64,000 bases of DNA from Alicyclobacillus tolerans (GTDB lineage Bacteria > Bacillota > Bacilli > Alicyclobacillales > Alicyclobacillaceae), in contig NZ_JAJFNK010000002.1 in NCBI RefSeq assembly GCF_021739485.1, positions 124,001 to 188,000 on the forward strand, written 5' to 3'. Numbering within the stretch: position 1 is the stretch's first letter; every line of letters starts with the position of its first letter. The position numbers were made by a program, and so were the translations under genes. Positions 36,504-44,036 of this stretch are shown piece after piece. The notes beneath the pieces were generated by a model. It made no database searches. It had not been told where the DNA came from and worked only from the letters and a program-made list of their open reading frames with translations.

Positions 36504-36580
36504 CTAAGGTGTTGCGCCGCAGGTTACGTTTACGCTAAGAGGCGTTGTCCTGCGTAACACAGCGACTAAGCCACGACCAG

Positions 36581-36745
36581 TTACCAGCGATGTTCTCTTC
36601 CGGAAGTTACAAACGCAACAGCGATAAAGGCGCCTGCCATTGCAAGGAAAATCGTCGCTAACGTAGCCGCATGAGCAGAGAAAAAGACAGCAAGAACGGA
36701 GAAGATGGCGCACATAATTGCGATTCCTAAATAATACTTGAACAA
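36581..36745 (-). CDS. 54-residue two-span membrane protein
   Basis: TTG start on the minus strand, 9 bases after GGGAGG. The product has two hydrophobic helices (YYLGIAIMCAIFSVLAVFF and TLATIFLAMAGAFIAVAFV) joined by SAHAA and ends SGREHRW. No family is recognised. A different minus-strand frame here gives a 99-residue ORF with many Cys and Arg, which is less protein-like. An extended -10 lies 33 bases upstream. Confidence 0.65.
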   Translation of the reverse strand: MFKYYLGIAIMCAIFSVLAVFFSAHAATLATIFLAMAGAFIAVAFVTSGREHRW

Positions 36746-36777
36746 GTGCAGTTCCTCCCTTTCTCTTCCTCTTTCGT

Positions 36778-36807
36778 ATCATATCACCGCAAAAGGAGTT
36801 CACGCAA
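36778..36807 (-). promoter_or_regulatory. Promoter of the 54-residue membrane gene
   Basis: On the minus strand TGATATGAT is an extended -10 (TATGAT at 36778-36783); TTGCGT at 36802-36807 is a weak -35 with 18 bases between. Confidence 0.42.
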
Positions 36808-36891
36808 ATAAATGTCCCGCGTTTTTCGCTCCTTGGATTGCGTTTTTTTGGAAACTACTATTTACCTATTCCTTTCTGCCAACCCGTTCGC

Positions 36892-36977
36892 TATAATATG
36901 GACAGACTTTCCCATATCCTTTGTCCGAACGCTCCCTAATCTGGTTGGTTTACCGGGGGAGCGTTCGGTGTTTTTTT
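36892..36977 (+). ncRNA. Candidate small RNA or leader with its own promoter and terminator
   Basis: TATAAT at 36892-36897 is followed by a hairpin (GGACA at 36900-36904 with TGTCC at 36922-36926) and a strong terminator: 12-bp stem 36925-36936 / 36957-36968, with an inner hairpin in its loop, then seven T. The transcript would be about 75 bases. The two stems share bases 36925-36926 and so may exclude each other. Not recognised as a known RNA family. The next gene starts 169 bases after the T-run. Confidence 0.5.
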
Positions 36978-37145
36978 CTTGAAACCTCTTTGCAGCAACC
37001 TCATGCCCTTCCCCCCTGAATGTCCGTGACTGATGCACAACTTGCGAATGGTGCAGGAACGTTGTACCTCTTTTTAAAATCCTGTATGATCAACGTGCAT
37101 CACTGAGGATTCGCCAGCCCGAAAGGGTTGAAGGAGGATGTCTTT

Positions 37146-37505
37146 TTGTTGAGGTTTGGTTTTGTTTCTGAACAAAGTCGTAAGGCGAAGGCGAGCCGGA
37201 ATCTATACGAATATCTTCGTCAAAGGGTTCGGACGCATGAGCCGCCCATTCAGTGGGAGGCCATTTCCGGATACGACGGACTCAAGGTACCTTTGCAGGA
37301 CAAGTACCGGGTTTTGAACGTACGGTTGCACGACGAACACCTGAGCCCGTATTTCAAAACGGATATGAACCTATTTCACATGTTAATGATGGATGAAACC
37401 AGCGACATGACCGTCTATAAAGCCGATCGCGGTTGGCTTTACGTATTCGAAGGTATCCCTGAAGGTCCCAAGCCTTTCGGCCAAAGCGGCTACGACATGC
37501 GTTGA
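37146..37505 (+). CDS. Hypothetical protein (119 aa)
   Basis: 119 residues, not recognised. It begins MLRFGFVSEQSRKAKASRNLYE, and has the central stretch YRVLNVRLHDEHLSPYF and an aromatic C-terminal half (FHMLMMDETSDMTVYKADRG). No membrane span and no cysteines. TTG 37146 is 8 bases after AAGGAGG; TTG 37128 is in frame but lies before that site. It stands alone between the candidate small RNA and a convergent prsW-like gene. Confidence 0.65.
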   Translation: MLRFGFVSEQSRKAKASRNLYEYLRQRVRTHEPPIQWEAISGYDGLKVPLQDKYRVLNVRLHDEHLSPYFKTDMNLFHMLMMDETSDMTVYKADRGWLYVFEGIPEGPKPFGQSGYDMR

Positions 37506-37551
37506 CCAGAATGCGAGATTTTGCGTTCGCTTTTTCTCTAACCTCACGTGG

Positions 37552-38223
37552 CTAAACCGTCTTAACTTGCCGCCGGTCCACCGGGGAGTGCCGGCTTGCC
37601 CATTCGATTTGCCGCAAGCTCATTTCAAGCAGAAACACAAGGTATGCTACTAACAGTCCGTCTCCAATCCAAGTATTGGTCAATGCGAACGCGTCGTATA
37701 CGCCGTGTGCCAGTGCAGGAAGGATGTACGCTAAAGCGCGGGATTTTCCGTAAAACAGCGAACGCGCAAACATGTTTCCCATGAGAATCCCAAACATAAA
37801 GTGGGCTGGAACGGCCGTCACGGAACGCAAAATCGCTGTTGAAAATCCGGAACTCGTCACGTACAGAATGTTCTCGACGGACGCAAACCCTAATGCAACC
37901 GCACCGGAATATACGATGCTGTCCAGCGGATTTTTGACCAGGCCAGCCTGAACCGCCGAACGGTCGACGATTCCGGCCTTCAGAAACTCCTCTACAAGCC
38001 CAGCCACAAAAAAGGCCGTCATAAACGTCGCCCTCAGCCCATCCGCTGCGACCCCAGAGTCCAACATGCTTCGTTCCAATAAACCTGCAGGAAGTACGAT
38101 GGCGGCGCCGAGAAGAAACAGCCTGTATACAGCCCGTTTTGGTTCCGGGTGCAGCGTGTCGCGGGTGTACAGCCACACCATAAGCAACATCGCTGGCAAG
38201 AGAGCCAACGCCACATACAGCAT
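37552..38223 (-). CDS. PrsW-family intramembrane metalloprotease
   Basis: 223 residues, about seven membrane spans. Motifs of the family are LVEEFLKAG (the EExxK signature), VENILYV, PAHFMFGILMG and ALAHGVYDAF. In B. subtilis PrsW makes the first cut in the anti-sigma factor RsiW. The start ATG 38223 lies behind AAGGGGGGG on the minus strand. No anti-sigma gene is next to it here, so its target is open. Confidence 0.88.
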   Translation of the reverse strand: MLYVALALLPAMLLMVWLYTRDTLHPEPKRAVYRLFLLGAAIVLPAGLLERSMLDSGVAADGLRATFMTAFFVAGLVEEFLKAGIVDRSAVQAGLVKNPLDSIVYSGAVALGFASVENILYVTSSGFSTAILRSVTAVPAHFMFGILMGNMFARSLFYGKSRALAYILPALAHGVYDAFALTNTWIGDGLLVAYLVFLLEMSLRQIEWASRHSPVDRRQVKTV

Positions 38224-38319
38224 GCAAACCCCCCCTTCGTTTTTTACATACTCTGCCCCGCAGGACGGTCAACCATTCGCCTAGTCCGATTTCTGGTATG
38301 ATAGGGTTAGAAGTTTTAA

Positions 38320-38347
38320 GGAGGCAGTCATGGAGTGGAGGCAGTCA
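38320..38347. repeat. 11-bp direct repeat around the DUF2797 start
   Basis: GGAGGCAGTCA occurs at 38320-38330 and 38337-38347. The first copy is the ribosome-binding site; the second lies just inside the gene and could serve a later start. Confidence 0.6.
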
Positions 38348-39135
38348 ACGGGTTTTTGAGAGAACTTAAACATCAAGCAGGGGAGCCTGTGTCGTATTCG
38401 ATCGCGACCGAATCCGATTCCTTGGACCTCAACGACGCGCTGGGAAAGCGCGTTTCAATTTCTTTTCTCGGTCGCAAACAGTGCATTGCCTGCGGCCGAA
38501 ACGTCAAAAAACTCTATCAGAGCGGATATTGTTATCCATGTCTTACAACCTTGGCCGAGTGTGATTTGTGTATTGTAAAACCTCATGAGTGTCACTTTCA
38601 CTTAGGGACGTGCCGGGATGAAACTTTTGCGCACGACCACTGTATGATTCCACACTACGTCTATCTCGCGCTCAGCAGCCACGTCAAGGTAGGATTAACG
38701 AGAAAAGGCCGGGAGCTGACAAGGTGGGTGGATCAAGGGGCATCGGCTGCGGTTGTCGTCGCCGAAGTTCCCACGAGAAAGGACGCCGGAGTTCTAGAAA
38801 TGGCCATTGCTGAGTTTCTTCCGGATAAAACGGATTGGAGGAGAATGCTGAGAGGGGACATCGACACCTCTGTCGATTTACTTGAAATGAAACGGACTGT
38901 CATGGAACGGCTCGATCCGTCGTGGCACGCCTACTTTGTTGACGACGAGGTTCGGCACTTTACGTATCCTCGCAAGCCCGACTTCGAACCCAAACTCACC
39001 TCGTGGTCCTTAGACAAGTCTCCCGTGATTGAAGGGTCGCTGCTTGCGGTTAAGGGGCAGTACCTGATGTTTCAAGACGGGGTTTTGAATATCAAAAAAC
39101 ACGCTGGCTACGAAGTGAAGGTTTCCGTTTCCTAG
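38335..39135 (+). CDS. DUF2797 zinc-binding protein
   Basis: 266 residues. An N-terminal beta region, then a Cys/His-rich block (CIACGRNVKKLYQSGYC, CDLC, CHFHLGTC), and a part beginning VYLALSSHVKVGLTRKGRE that looks like a GIY-YIG-type fold, as in the DUF2797 family. GTG 38335 is 10 bases after GGAGG; TTG 38355 would also fit the second site. Role unknown. It is followed by a convergent YuzB gene, with an inverted repeat at 39128-39178 between. Confidence 0.78.
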   Translation: MEAVNGFLRELKHQAGEPVSYSIATESDSLDLNDALGKRVSISFLGRKQCIACGRNVKKLYQSGYCYPCLTTLAECDLCIVKPHECHFHLGTCRDETFAHDHCMIPHYVYLALSSHVKVGLTRKGRELTRWVDQGASAAVVVAEVPTRKDAGVLEMAIAEFLPDKTDWRRMLRGDIDTSVDLLEMKRTVMERLDPSWHAYFVDDEVRHFTYPRKPDFEPKLTSWSLDKSPVIEGSLLAVKGQYLMFQDGVLNIKKHAGYEVKVSVS

Positions 39136-39178
39136 CAGGATCGGCCCACCCGGCGTCGCCAAGGCACCGCCTAGGAAA
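39128..39178. repeat. Inverted repeat between convergent DUF2797 and yuzB genes
   Basis: TTTCCTAG at 39128-39135 and CTAGGAAA at 39171-39178 are perfect complements 35 bases apart. Each arm overlaps the 3' end of one gene. It could terminate both transcripts weakly. Confidence 0.4.
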
Positions 39179-39428
39179 GGCTGTTGTATGCCTTAATCAA
39201 CTCGTTCACGCGTTCCCGGACGGTTTGAAGCAAGGACTCCAAGCTGTCTGCGGACACAATTTCTCCGTTCAGGAAAACGTACGGATTCGCAGCGCATAGT
39301 TCGCACTCGCTCATGCAGGAATTTTCGATGACCGATACCGATACATTTTCCGCTTCGAGATTAAAGAGTTCGGGAACGCACGCCCGGTTTGCGTCACAAA
39401 CTTCAATGAGGACCAAGGAATACGCCAC
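39171..39428 (-). CDS. YuzB-family protein (DUF1450), copy 1
   Basis: 85 residues with the DUF1450 pattern: IEVCDANRAC near the start, SCMSECELCAANPYVFLNGEIV in the middle and a helical end. The cysteines suggest a redox or iron-sulfur role, not proven. GTG start (39428) 6 bases after GGAGGTG. It faces the second WVY gene and lies close to a second DUF1450 gene at 39906. Confidence 0.82.
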   Translation of the reverse strand: MAYSLVLIEVCDANRACVPELFNLEAENVSVSVIENSCMSECELCAANPYVFLNGEIVSADSLESLLQTVRERVNELIKAYNSLS

Positions 39429-39601
39429 GTTTTCACCTCCGTATCGACGGGATCAACTTCAGTCTACCACGCACTTGCCAGAGACCGAAGCCAGTTCTGG
39501 GTTCTGGTTGGCCGAACCACCCATGAGAAGGGCAAATCCCCGGTTATAGGCTGTTGCTCTGCAGGGCAGACTAGCCCCAGTAAAGGGGGAGAATGTAAGC
39601 C

Positions 39602-39784
39602 ATGTCTTGGGTTTACGAGGCGAGACTATACGATTCCAAGTCCGTCGCATCCTATGTTGCCATGTGCGTCAGGGACGACCAATTGATGCGCGGACTGTCG
39701 AACGTGAAGGTACAGGTTTTTCGAACCCGCAAGGGGAATTACGGCGTGCGGTACCGCAATCAAGCGTCCGTCGCTTTAGGGTGA
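39602..39784 (+). CDS. Small WVY-family protein, copy 2 (60 aa)
   Basis: 60 residues beginning MSWVYEARLYDSK, with VQVFRTRKGNYGVRYRN near the end. It shares the front and back motifs with the 54-residue product at 34385-34549; the middle has diverged and the last 8 residues are extra. ATG 39602 lies behind GGGGGAG. It sits between two DUF1450 genes. No known family is recognised. Confidence 0.7.
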   Translation: MSWVYEARLYDSKSVASYVAMCVRDDQLMRGLSNVKVQVFRTRKGNYGVRYRNQASVALG

Positions 39785-39905
39785 GTCAGCTTTTAGATGG
39801 TGCCATTTGGGTTTGTCCTCCGGAAAAACCCGCGATCCCCTTACTTCCGCTAAAAAAGCAGTGTAAGATAGAGAAGGGCAGGATCTACTTAAAGGGGATG
39901 GCATT

Positions 39906-40235
39906 GTGGCATCATCAATGAGTATTAAGTGGTGTAAAAAGAATCTGGAGCACTACTCTCAGCCTGTATACGACTTGCTGGCGGAAGAGTTTCCAGATGT
40001 TCCAATGGAAATCGCCGATTGTGTGGACCTTTGTGGACTATGCACCGATGTTCCGTTCGCCATACGCAATAATGCGACCGTGGTGGCTAGGGATGCACGC
40101 GGCTTATATGTGAAATTGAAACAAGGTATGGAATTTATGTCGGCTCCTCCGTTGCCTGGCACGTATGCGGCAGTGGCTGCGGCTCAAAAGGACAGCCAAG
40201 ACAACGTACAGGAGACGGATCCAAGCAAGGAATGA
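39906..40235 (+). CDS. DUF1450 protein, copy 2
   Basis: 109 residues. The part DCVDLCGLCTDVPFAIRNNATVVAR matches the central motif of DUF1450/YuzB proteins, with three cysteines kept, while the N-terminal CxxxxxC of copy 1 is not. The C-terminal 30 residues are a polar tail (AAAQKDSQDNVQETDPSKE). GTG 39906 lies after AAAGGGGATG. A clear terminator follows at 40302-40327. Confidence 0.78.
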   Translation: MASSMSIKWCKKNLEHYSQPVYDLLAEEFPDVPMEIADCVDLCGLCTDVPFAIRNNATVVARDARGLYVKLKQGMEFMSAPPLPGTYAAVAAAQKDSQDNVQETDPSKE

Positions 40236-40301
40236 CAAAGAACAGACAAGAACGGACAGCAAGGAAGGGCAAAAGCCTATGGCCGTCCGCTCGTGTGAGT
40301 A

Positions 40302-40327
40302 AAAGGTCGTCGTTGACGGCCTTTTTT
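40302..40327 (+). terminator. Terminator after the second DUF1450 gene
   Basis: AAAGGTCGTC at 40302-40311 pairs with GACGGCCTTT at 40315-40324 (one G-T pair) around a 3-base loop, followed by more T. Confidence 0.82.
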
Positions 40328-40474
40328 GCGTGAGCTTTTATAAACGGGATAGGCACACGTGGATTCCGCGGTATGAACCTCACCTCCGCCATTGCCAAGG
40401 AATAAGATCCTTCTAGAACTTCTTCAATTTAAGGAACTCTTGGCTTTGAGGCAATACTGTCGAGGTGAGCTACG

Positions 40475-41194
40475 ATGATGACACGCACGAAAAAAAGGAC
40501 AACTCGGAGGCCCAAAGCTCTGCCTGCGCAAGCGTCTTTGCCCAACTTTGTTTCGCTGGTTGAGAAGTACAAAAGGGCGGTTGTGGGAATCGAAGTCGTT
40601 CAGGAACAAAACACTCAAAGAGGGTTTCTGTTCGGTATGCCTTGGGAACGGCCGGCCGCCCCCAGGCAGCAAACTCTGAACATCGGCACGGGTTTTATTT
40701 TTGACCCTAGAGGCTACATATTGACGAATGAACACGTCGTTCATGGAGCCTCCACGGTGTATCTGCGTATTTTAGGCCGAAAAAAACCGGTTGTGGCGCA
40801 TGTCGTAGGCAGCGACTACCAACACGACATTGCCATTTTGCAGGCGGACATTACCGTTCCCGACACGATATTGAAAGTGGGGCGATCCAAGGACATCCGC
40901 GTTGGCGAATGGGTGGTAGCCGTGGGATCCCCATTGGGTTTAGACCATACGGTGACCGTGGGTATTGTCAGCGCGATCGAACGGCCCCTTGAAATCGGAG
41001 ACCGAAAATACCCCAACCTCCTGCAAACGGACGCGGCCATTAATCGAGGGAACAGTGGGGGACCACTCATTAACCTGCGCGGCGAAGTCATTGGAATGAA
41101 TACGGCTGTGAGCCAGAGCTCTCAAGGCATCGGTTTTGCCATCTCGGCGGACGTTTTGCGCGACATCGTCAACCAAATACTCCTCAAGAATTAA
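40475..41194 (+). CDS. Trypsin-like serine protease without anchor or PDZ domain
   Basis: 239 residues, HtrA-type protease domain only. Catalytic residues His87 (LTNEHVVHG), Asp118 (HDIAIL) and Ser194 (GNSGGPLIN) are all present. The start is a very basic stretch (MMTRTKKRTTRRPKA), with no hydrophobic signal and no transmembrane helix, and the protein ends right after the protease domain. So it should be cytoplasmic and lacks the PDZ domain that regulates DegP/HtrA. ATG 40475 lies behind GAGGTGA. Confidence 0.85.
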   Translation: MMTRTKKRTTRRPKALPAQASLPNFVSLVEKYKRAVVGIEVVQEQNTQRGFLFGMPWERPAAPRQQTLNIGTGFIFDPRGYILTNEHVVHGASTVYLRILGRKKPVVAHVVGSDYQHDIAILQADITVPDTILKVGRSKDIRVGEWVVAVGSPLGLDHTVTVGIVSAIERPLEIGDRKYPNLLQTDAAINRGNSGGPLINLRGEVIGMNTAVSQSSQGIGFAISADVLRDIVNQILLKN

Positions 41195-41206
41195 GGCTTA
41201 ACGATT

Positions 41207-41566
41207 TTAAAACAACGCAGAGTTGCTTTGGAAATACCGTGACAAAAAGAACAGGTGTTTCGGGTTCCCCTCGTACAACCCGTGCAAAATCTCTGGAATT
41301 GAAGACGATTTGGTGAATCCGGAGTCCATGATACGCTCTGTGATATCGGTAAGCCGGTACTCCCTGCCGCGGTGGTGAACCCCTTGAACAAGGTCGTCCC
41401 AAGGGTGCTTGTGAAGGACGGATCGAAACAAATTGTGGTTTGTGCTGGTCGAGTATACGGAAAAGGTGTCGCGGCTGGTACGAATAACCACACCCTCCAA
41501 GGTTAGTATGTCATCTCCGTTTTCTTCAACTGACAACAGATACACCTTGTCCACAGTTGTGTCCAC
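41207..41566 (-). CDS. Hypothetical protein (119 aa)
   Basis: 119 residues, not recognised. Beta-rich first half (VYLLSVEENGDDILTLEGVV, IRTSRDTFSVYS) and a helical second half (ITERIMDSGFTKSSSIPEIL). No cysteine, no membrane span. GTG start at 41566 behind a G-rich site on the minus strand. Convergent with the protease gene, 12 bases apart, and divergent from the methyltransferase gene. Confidence 0.6.
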   Translation of the reverse strand: MDTTVDKVYLLSVEENGDDILTLEGVVIRTSRDTFSVYSTSTNHNLFRSVLHKHPWDDLVQGVHHRGREYRLTDITERIMDSGFTKSSSIPEILHGLYEGNPKHLFFLSRYFQSNSALF

Positions 41567-41690
41567 ACAATTTCCCCCTTTCCACCGGAAACTGTACAGG
41601 TTCCCGCAAAAAAATGCAATGGACTGGGCAAGCGCCGAAACTATGCTGCAGTCCCACCCATACCCTGTGTAGGCAGGGGGTGAACCGTGG

Positions 41691-42419
41691 ATGGATTATC
41701 AGGATGTTCTAGCCGCTGTTGGAGCGGGCAGCGCCCATCCCGGAGGGATGAACAGTACGGTATCGTGGATGAAACACATTCCGTGGCAACCCGAGATGAA
41801 GGTGCTCGACGCAGGATGCGGTACCGGTCGAACGCTGTTGACGATACAACAGCGGTATGGCTGTTCAATCACAGGAGTGGATATCCGGGAAGCGATGTTA
41901 AAAAAGGCCAGAAAGAGGACGGAATTACTGCACGGCGAGGCCGTTTGGGCTCGTGGTTCAGTCGAGGCTTTGCCATTGCCAGACGACGCTTTCGATGTTG
42001 TGATCACCGAGTCGGTCAATGTCTTCGTGGATCCCGTTCAGGCGTTGCAGGAAGTGTACCGGGTAAGCAAGCCATCCGGCTACTACGTCGACGTGGAAAT
42101 GTTTCTTCTCGCCCCAGTACCCGAGGAATGGAAGTTATCGGCAAGCCGTGTATACGGTGTCAAACACGTACCAGACTTGTCGGGATGGAAACGGTACTAT
42201 CGCAAAGCTGGGTTTCAGGACATTAAGGTCTTATCCACCCAGCCTGTGAAACCCGAAGCCGCTTTTGCGGTTTCTGCCGAGTTTCCAGACGAAATCGACC
42301 TTGGAGAAAAAAACGTCTACAAGAACCCTAAGGTGCTCGAAGTGTTGTGGGCAAATTCGAACTGGATGGAAAGCAACTCCCGTTTTTTGGGTTATGGCAT
42401 CTTTTTATGTCGAAAATGA
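41691..42419 (+). CDS. Class I SAM-dependent methyltransferase
   Basis: 242 residues. Motif I is VLDAGCGTGRTLLTIQ, motif II ITGVDIREAMLKKAR, and LPLPDDAFDVVITE is the usual post-motif region. The C-terminal part (KVLEVLWANSNWMESNSRF) is not diagnostic. ATG 41691 follows GGGGGTGA by 7 bases. A small-molecule substrate is likely from the UbiE-like layout, but none can be named. Confidence 0.82.
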   Translation: MDYQDVLAAVGAGSAHPGGMNSTVSWMKHIPWQPEMKVLDAGCGTGRTLLTIQQRYGCSITGVDIREAMLKKARKRTELLHGEAVWARGSVEALPLPDDAFDVVITESVNVFVDPVQALQEVYRVSKPSGYYVDVEMFLLAPVPEEWKLSASRVYGVKHVPDLSGWKRYYRKAGFQDIKVLSTQPVKPEAAFAVSAEFPDEIDLGEKNVYKNPKVLEVLWANSNWMESNSRFLGYGIFLCRK

Positions 42420-42505
42420 CGGTGATCTCTGAAACGGATAGGATAGAACCTTTGGAAGGCGGGAAACGTATGTTACGAGCACTTTACAAGGGAGGAAACA
42501 CGTGG

Positions 42506-42775
42506 ATGCAGCAAGAACAGACGCAACGGTTTGACTCCATGCGGCAGCTCGTAACGGCGGCAGAACAGGCATTGACAGACCTCCGAGGCATGACACACGG
42601 AAATTTACAGGAAGTGGACAACGATTCGTCCATGCAGGCGGAACAGCTGCAACGCATTCAACAAGCTGCCGGGGAAGTGGTGCAGACGATGACGGAACTG
42701 GCCGATGTGGCTCGGCACGCACGCTCCTACCAAGCGCAGCAACACCAAAAACACTCCGGCAATACCCCAATGTAG
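42506..42775 (+). CDS. Small coiled-coil protein (89 aa)
   Basis: 89 residues, strongly helical and Gln-rich (MQQEQTQRFDSMRQLVTAAE, MQAEQLQRIQQAAGEVVQTM), predicted coiled coil, no known family. ATG 42506 is 10 bases after GGAGG; ATG 42470 is an in-frame alternative with GGAAGG. It follows the methyltransferase closely and ends before a terminator hairpin. Confidence 0.6.
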   Translation: MQQEQTQRFDSMRQLVTAAEQALTDLRGMTHGNLQEVDNDSSMQAEQLQRIQQAAGEVVQTMTELADVARHARSYQAQQHQKHSGNTPM

Positions 42776-42895
42776 TACTCTACTGCGACATTTTCTTGCT
42801 TTTGCTCCTTGCTTTTGCACCCAGAGACAAATCTTCTTCGTCGAACGATCGATACGTCGAACGACGGAAAAACCCAGATATGGCCCAAAAAACTC

Positions 42896-42918
42896 GGCCT
42901 CACGCAGTGAGGCCTTTC
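42896..42918 (+). terminator. Terminator after the coiled-coil gene
   Basis: GGCCTCAC at 42896-42903 pairs with GTGAGGCC at 42907-42914 around GCA, then TTTCATTT. The second arm overlaps the first unit of the 18-bp tandem repeat. Confidence 0.65.
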
Positions 42919-42964
42919 ATTTGACTAAGGGTTTTCATTTGACTCAGGCCTTTCATTTTAGTGA
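42911..42964. repeat. Three tandem 18-bp repeats
   Basis: Units GGCCTTTCATTTGACTAA (42911-42928), GGGTTTTCATTTGACTCA (42929-42946) and GGCCTTTCATTTTAGTGA (42947-42964) lie end to end with no gap. The stop codon of the minus-strand phosphoesterase is inside the third unit. Confidence 0.8.
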
Positions 42965-43660
42965 GTTCTTTCCTGTGGCAATGAGCAAAGGCTGGAACTG
43001 TATGAAATCGGCGCTGACCAGGTGATAATTCACCCCGCGGCACTCTCCTTCTACAGCAAACCGGTGCGCCGGTCCATGCAAATGGCCGTACACACACGTA
43101 CTGACCCCAAACTCTTCGAGTAAATTCGAGAACAACGTATCTTCTCCAAGTTTTCCGACAGGCGGATAGTGCAGCATGGCAAGTATGGGTAGTGACAGTT
43201 CGCGCGCTTTTTCCAGCGACAGTCGCAATCGCTGAGCCTCGCGTCGATAAATGGCTTCGTCTTCAGGTGAAAACTTTGGGTGTGACGGCAGCAGCCACCC
43301 TCTAGTGCCACAAACGGCGTAGCCATGGGCAGCCATGGCATCGTTTTGAATCGCATACAGTCCTGATTTCAACTCGGCGCGGACCTTCCCGATACCGTTC
43401 CACCAATAGTCGTGGTTGCCGCGAATCATGACCTTCGTTCCTGGCAGTCCCGAAATCCATGCGAGGTCTGGGGCTGCTTCATCGAGGGTCATCGCCCACG
43501 AAATATCGCCGGGAATTAAAACGAGGTCGCCTTCTTCAATCGTTTCTTTCCATGCGATTTCAATGCGTTGCTGATGGTGTTCCCAATGGGCCCCAAAGAC
43601 GTCCATAGGCTTTTGGGCTGCCTCTGACAAATGAAGGTCGCCCAGAGCGTAGACGCTCAT
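42953..43660 (-). CDS. Metallophosphoesterase
   Basis: 235 residues, calcineurin-like fold. Metal motifs: GDLHLS at the start, GDISWAM, GNHDYWW, HYPP and YGHLHG. It resembles predicted phosphohydrolases of Firmicutes with unknown substrate. ATG 43660 follows AAAGGGG by 7 bases; ATG 43666 is too close to that site. The 376-base region upstream carries three GRTACCA half-sites and no gene. Confidence 0.85.
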   Translation of the reverse strand: MSVYALGDLHLSEAAQKPMDVFGAHWEHHQQRIEIAWKETIEEGDLVLIPGDISWAMTLDEAAPDLAWISGLPGTKVMIRGNHDYWWNGIGKVRAELKSGLYAIQNDAMAAHGYAVCGTRGWLLPSHPKFSPEDEAIYRREAQRLRLSLEKARELSLPILAMLHYPPVGKLGEDTLFSNLLEEFGVSTCVYGHLHGPAHRFAVEGECRGVNYHLVSADFIQFQPLLIATGKNSLK

Positions 43661-44036
43661 TTGCATTCCCCTTTCTCTCTTGATGATACCATGGGCACAT
43701 TCGGGGTACCAATTTTATGCCATTCCAACTTGGTATCGTATTGGCATCAAAGTCTCCTCTCCCACAAACATTGTTTCCTTGGATCATGGCGCAAACCGAC
43801 ATTTTAAACCATGATGAGGACGGGGTGAAAGCATAGTAAGCAAGCGGTGACTCTCAGGTATATCGCAAAGGACTGCGATGGACCAGCAAGGTTCTGCCAC
43901 ATGCTGAATCACTTGGCAGCCGTGGTCCCCGATTGAGGAATACAATTGCCAAAGGCGCAAACCGGAAGGGAGGCAACCTGGTTTCGCGGCTCATTGCCGC
44001 AAGGAGTCGCTTGAGCCAGCGAAAGCAGTCGGCTGG
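43661..44036. other. 376-base gap with GRTACCA half-sites
   Basis: No convincing gene. GATACCA at 43685-43691 and GGTACCAA at 43705-43712 are direct copies 20 bases apart, and TTGGTATC at 43730-43737 is the inverted copy. They lie upstream of the phosphoesterase and may be a repressor site. The right part (43908-44036) is an open frame joined to the helicase gene without a standard start codon. Confidence 0.4.

Noticed and set aside
36504-36803. Minus-strand ORF of 99 codons, Cys- and Arg-rich
   Set aside because: The overlapping 54-codon frame has a better start site and a clear two-span membrane pattern.
36900-36977. Reading the small RNA candidate as SRP RNA, 6S RNA or a known riboswitch
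   Set aside because: Length, loops and context do not match any of these; left as unassigned.
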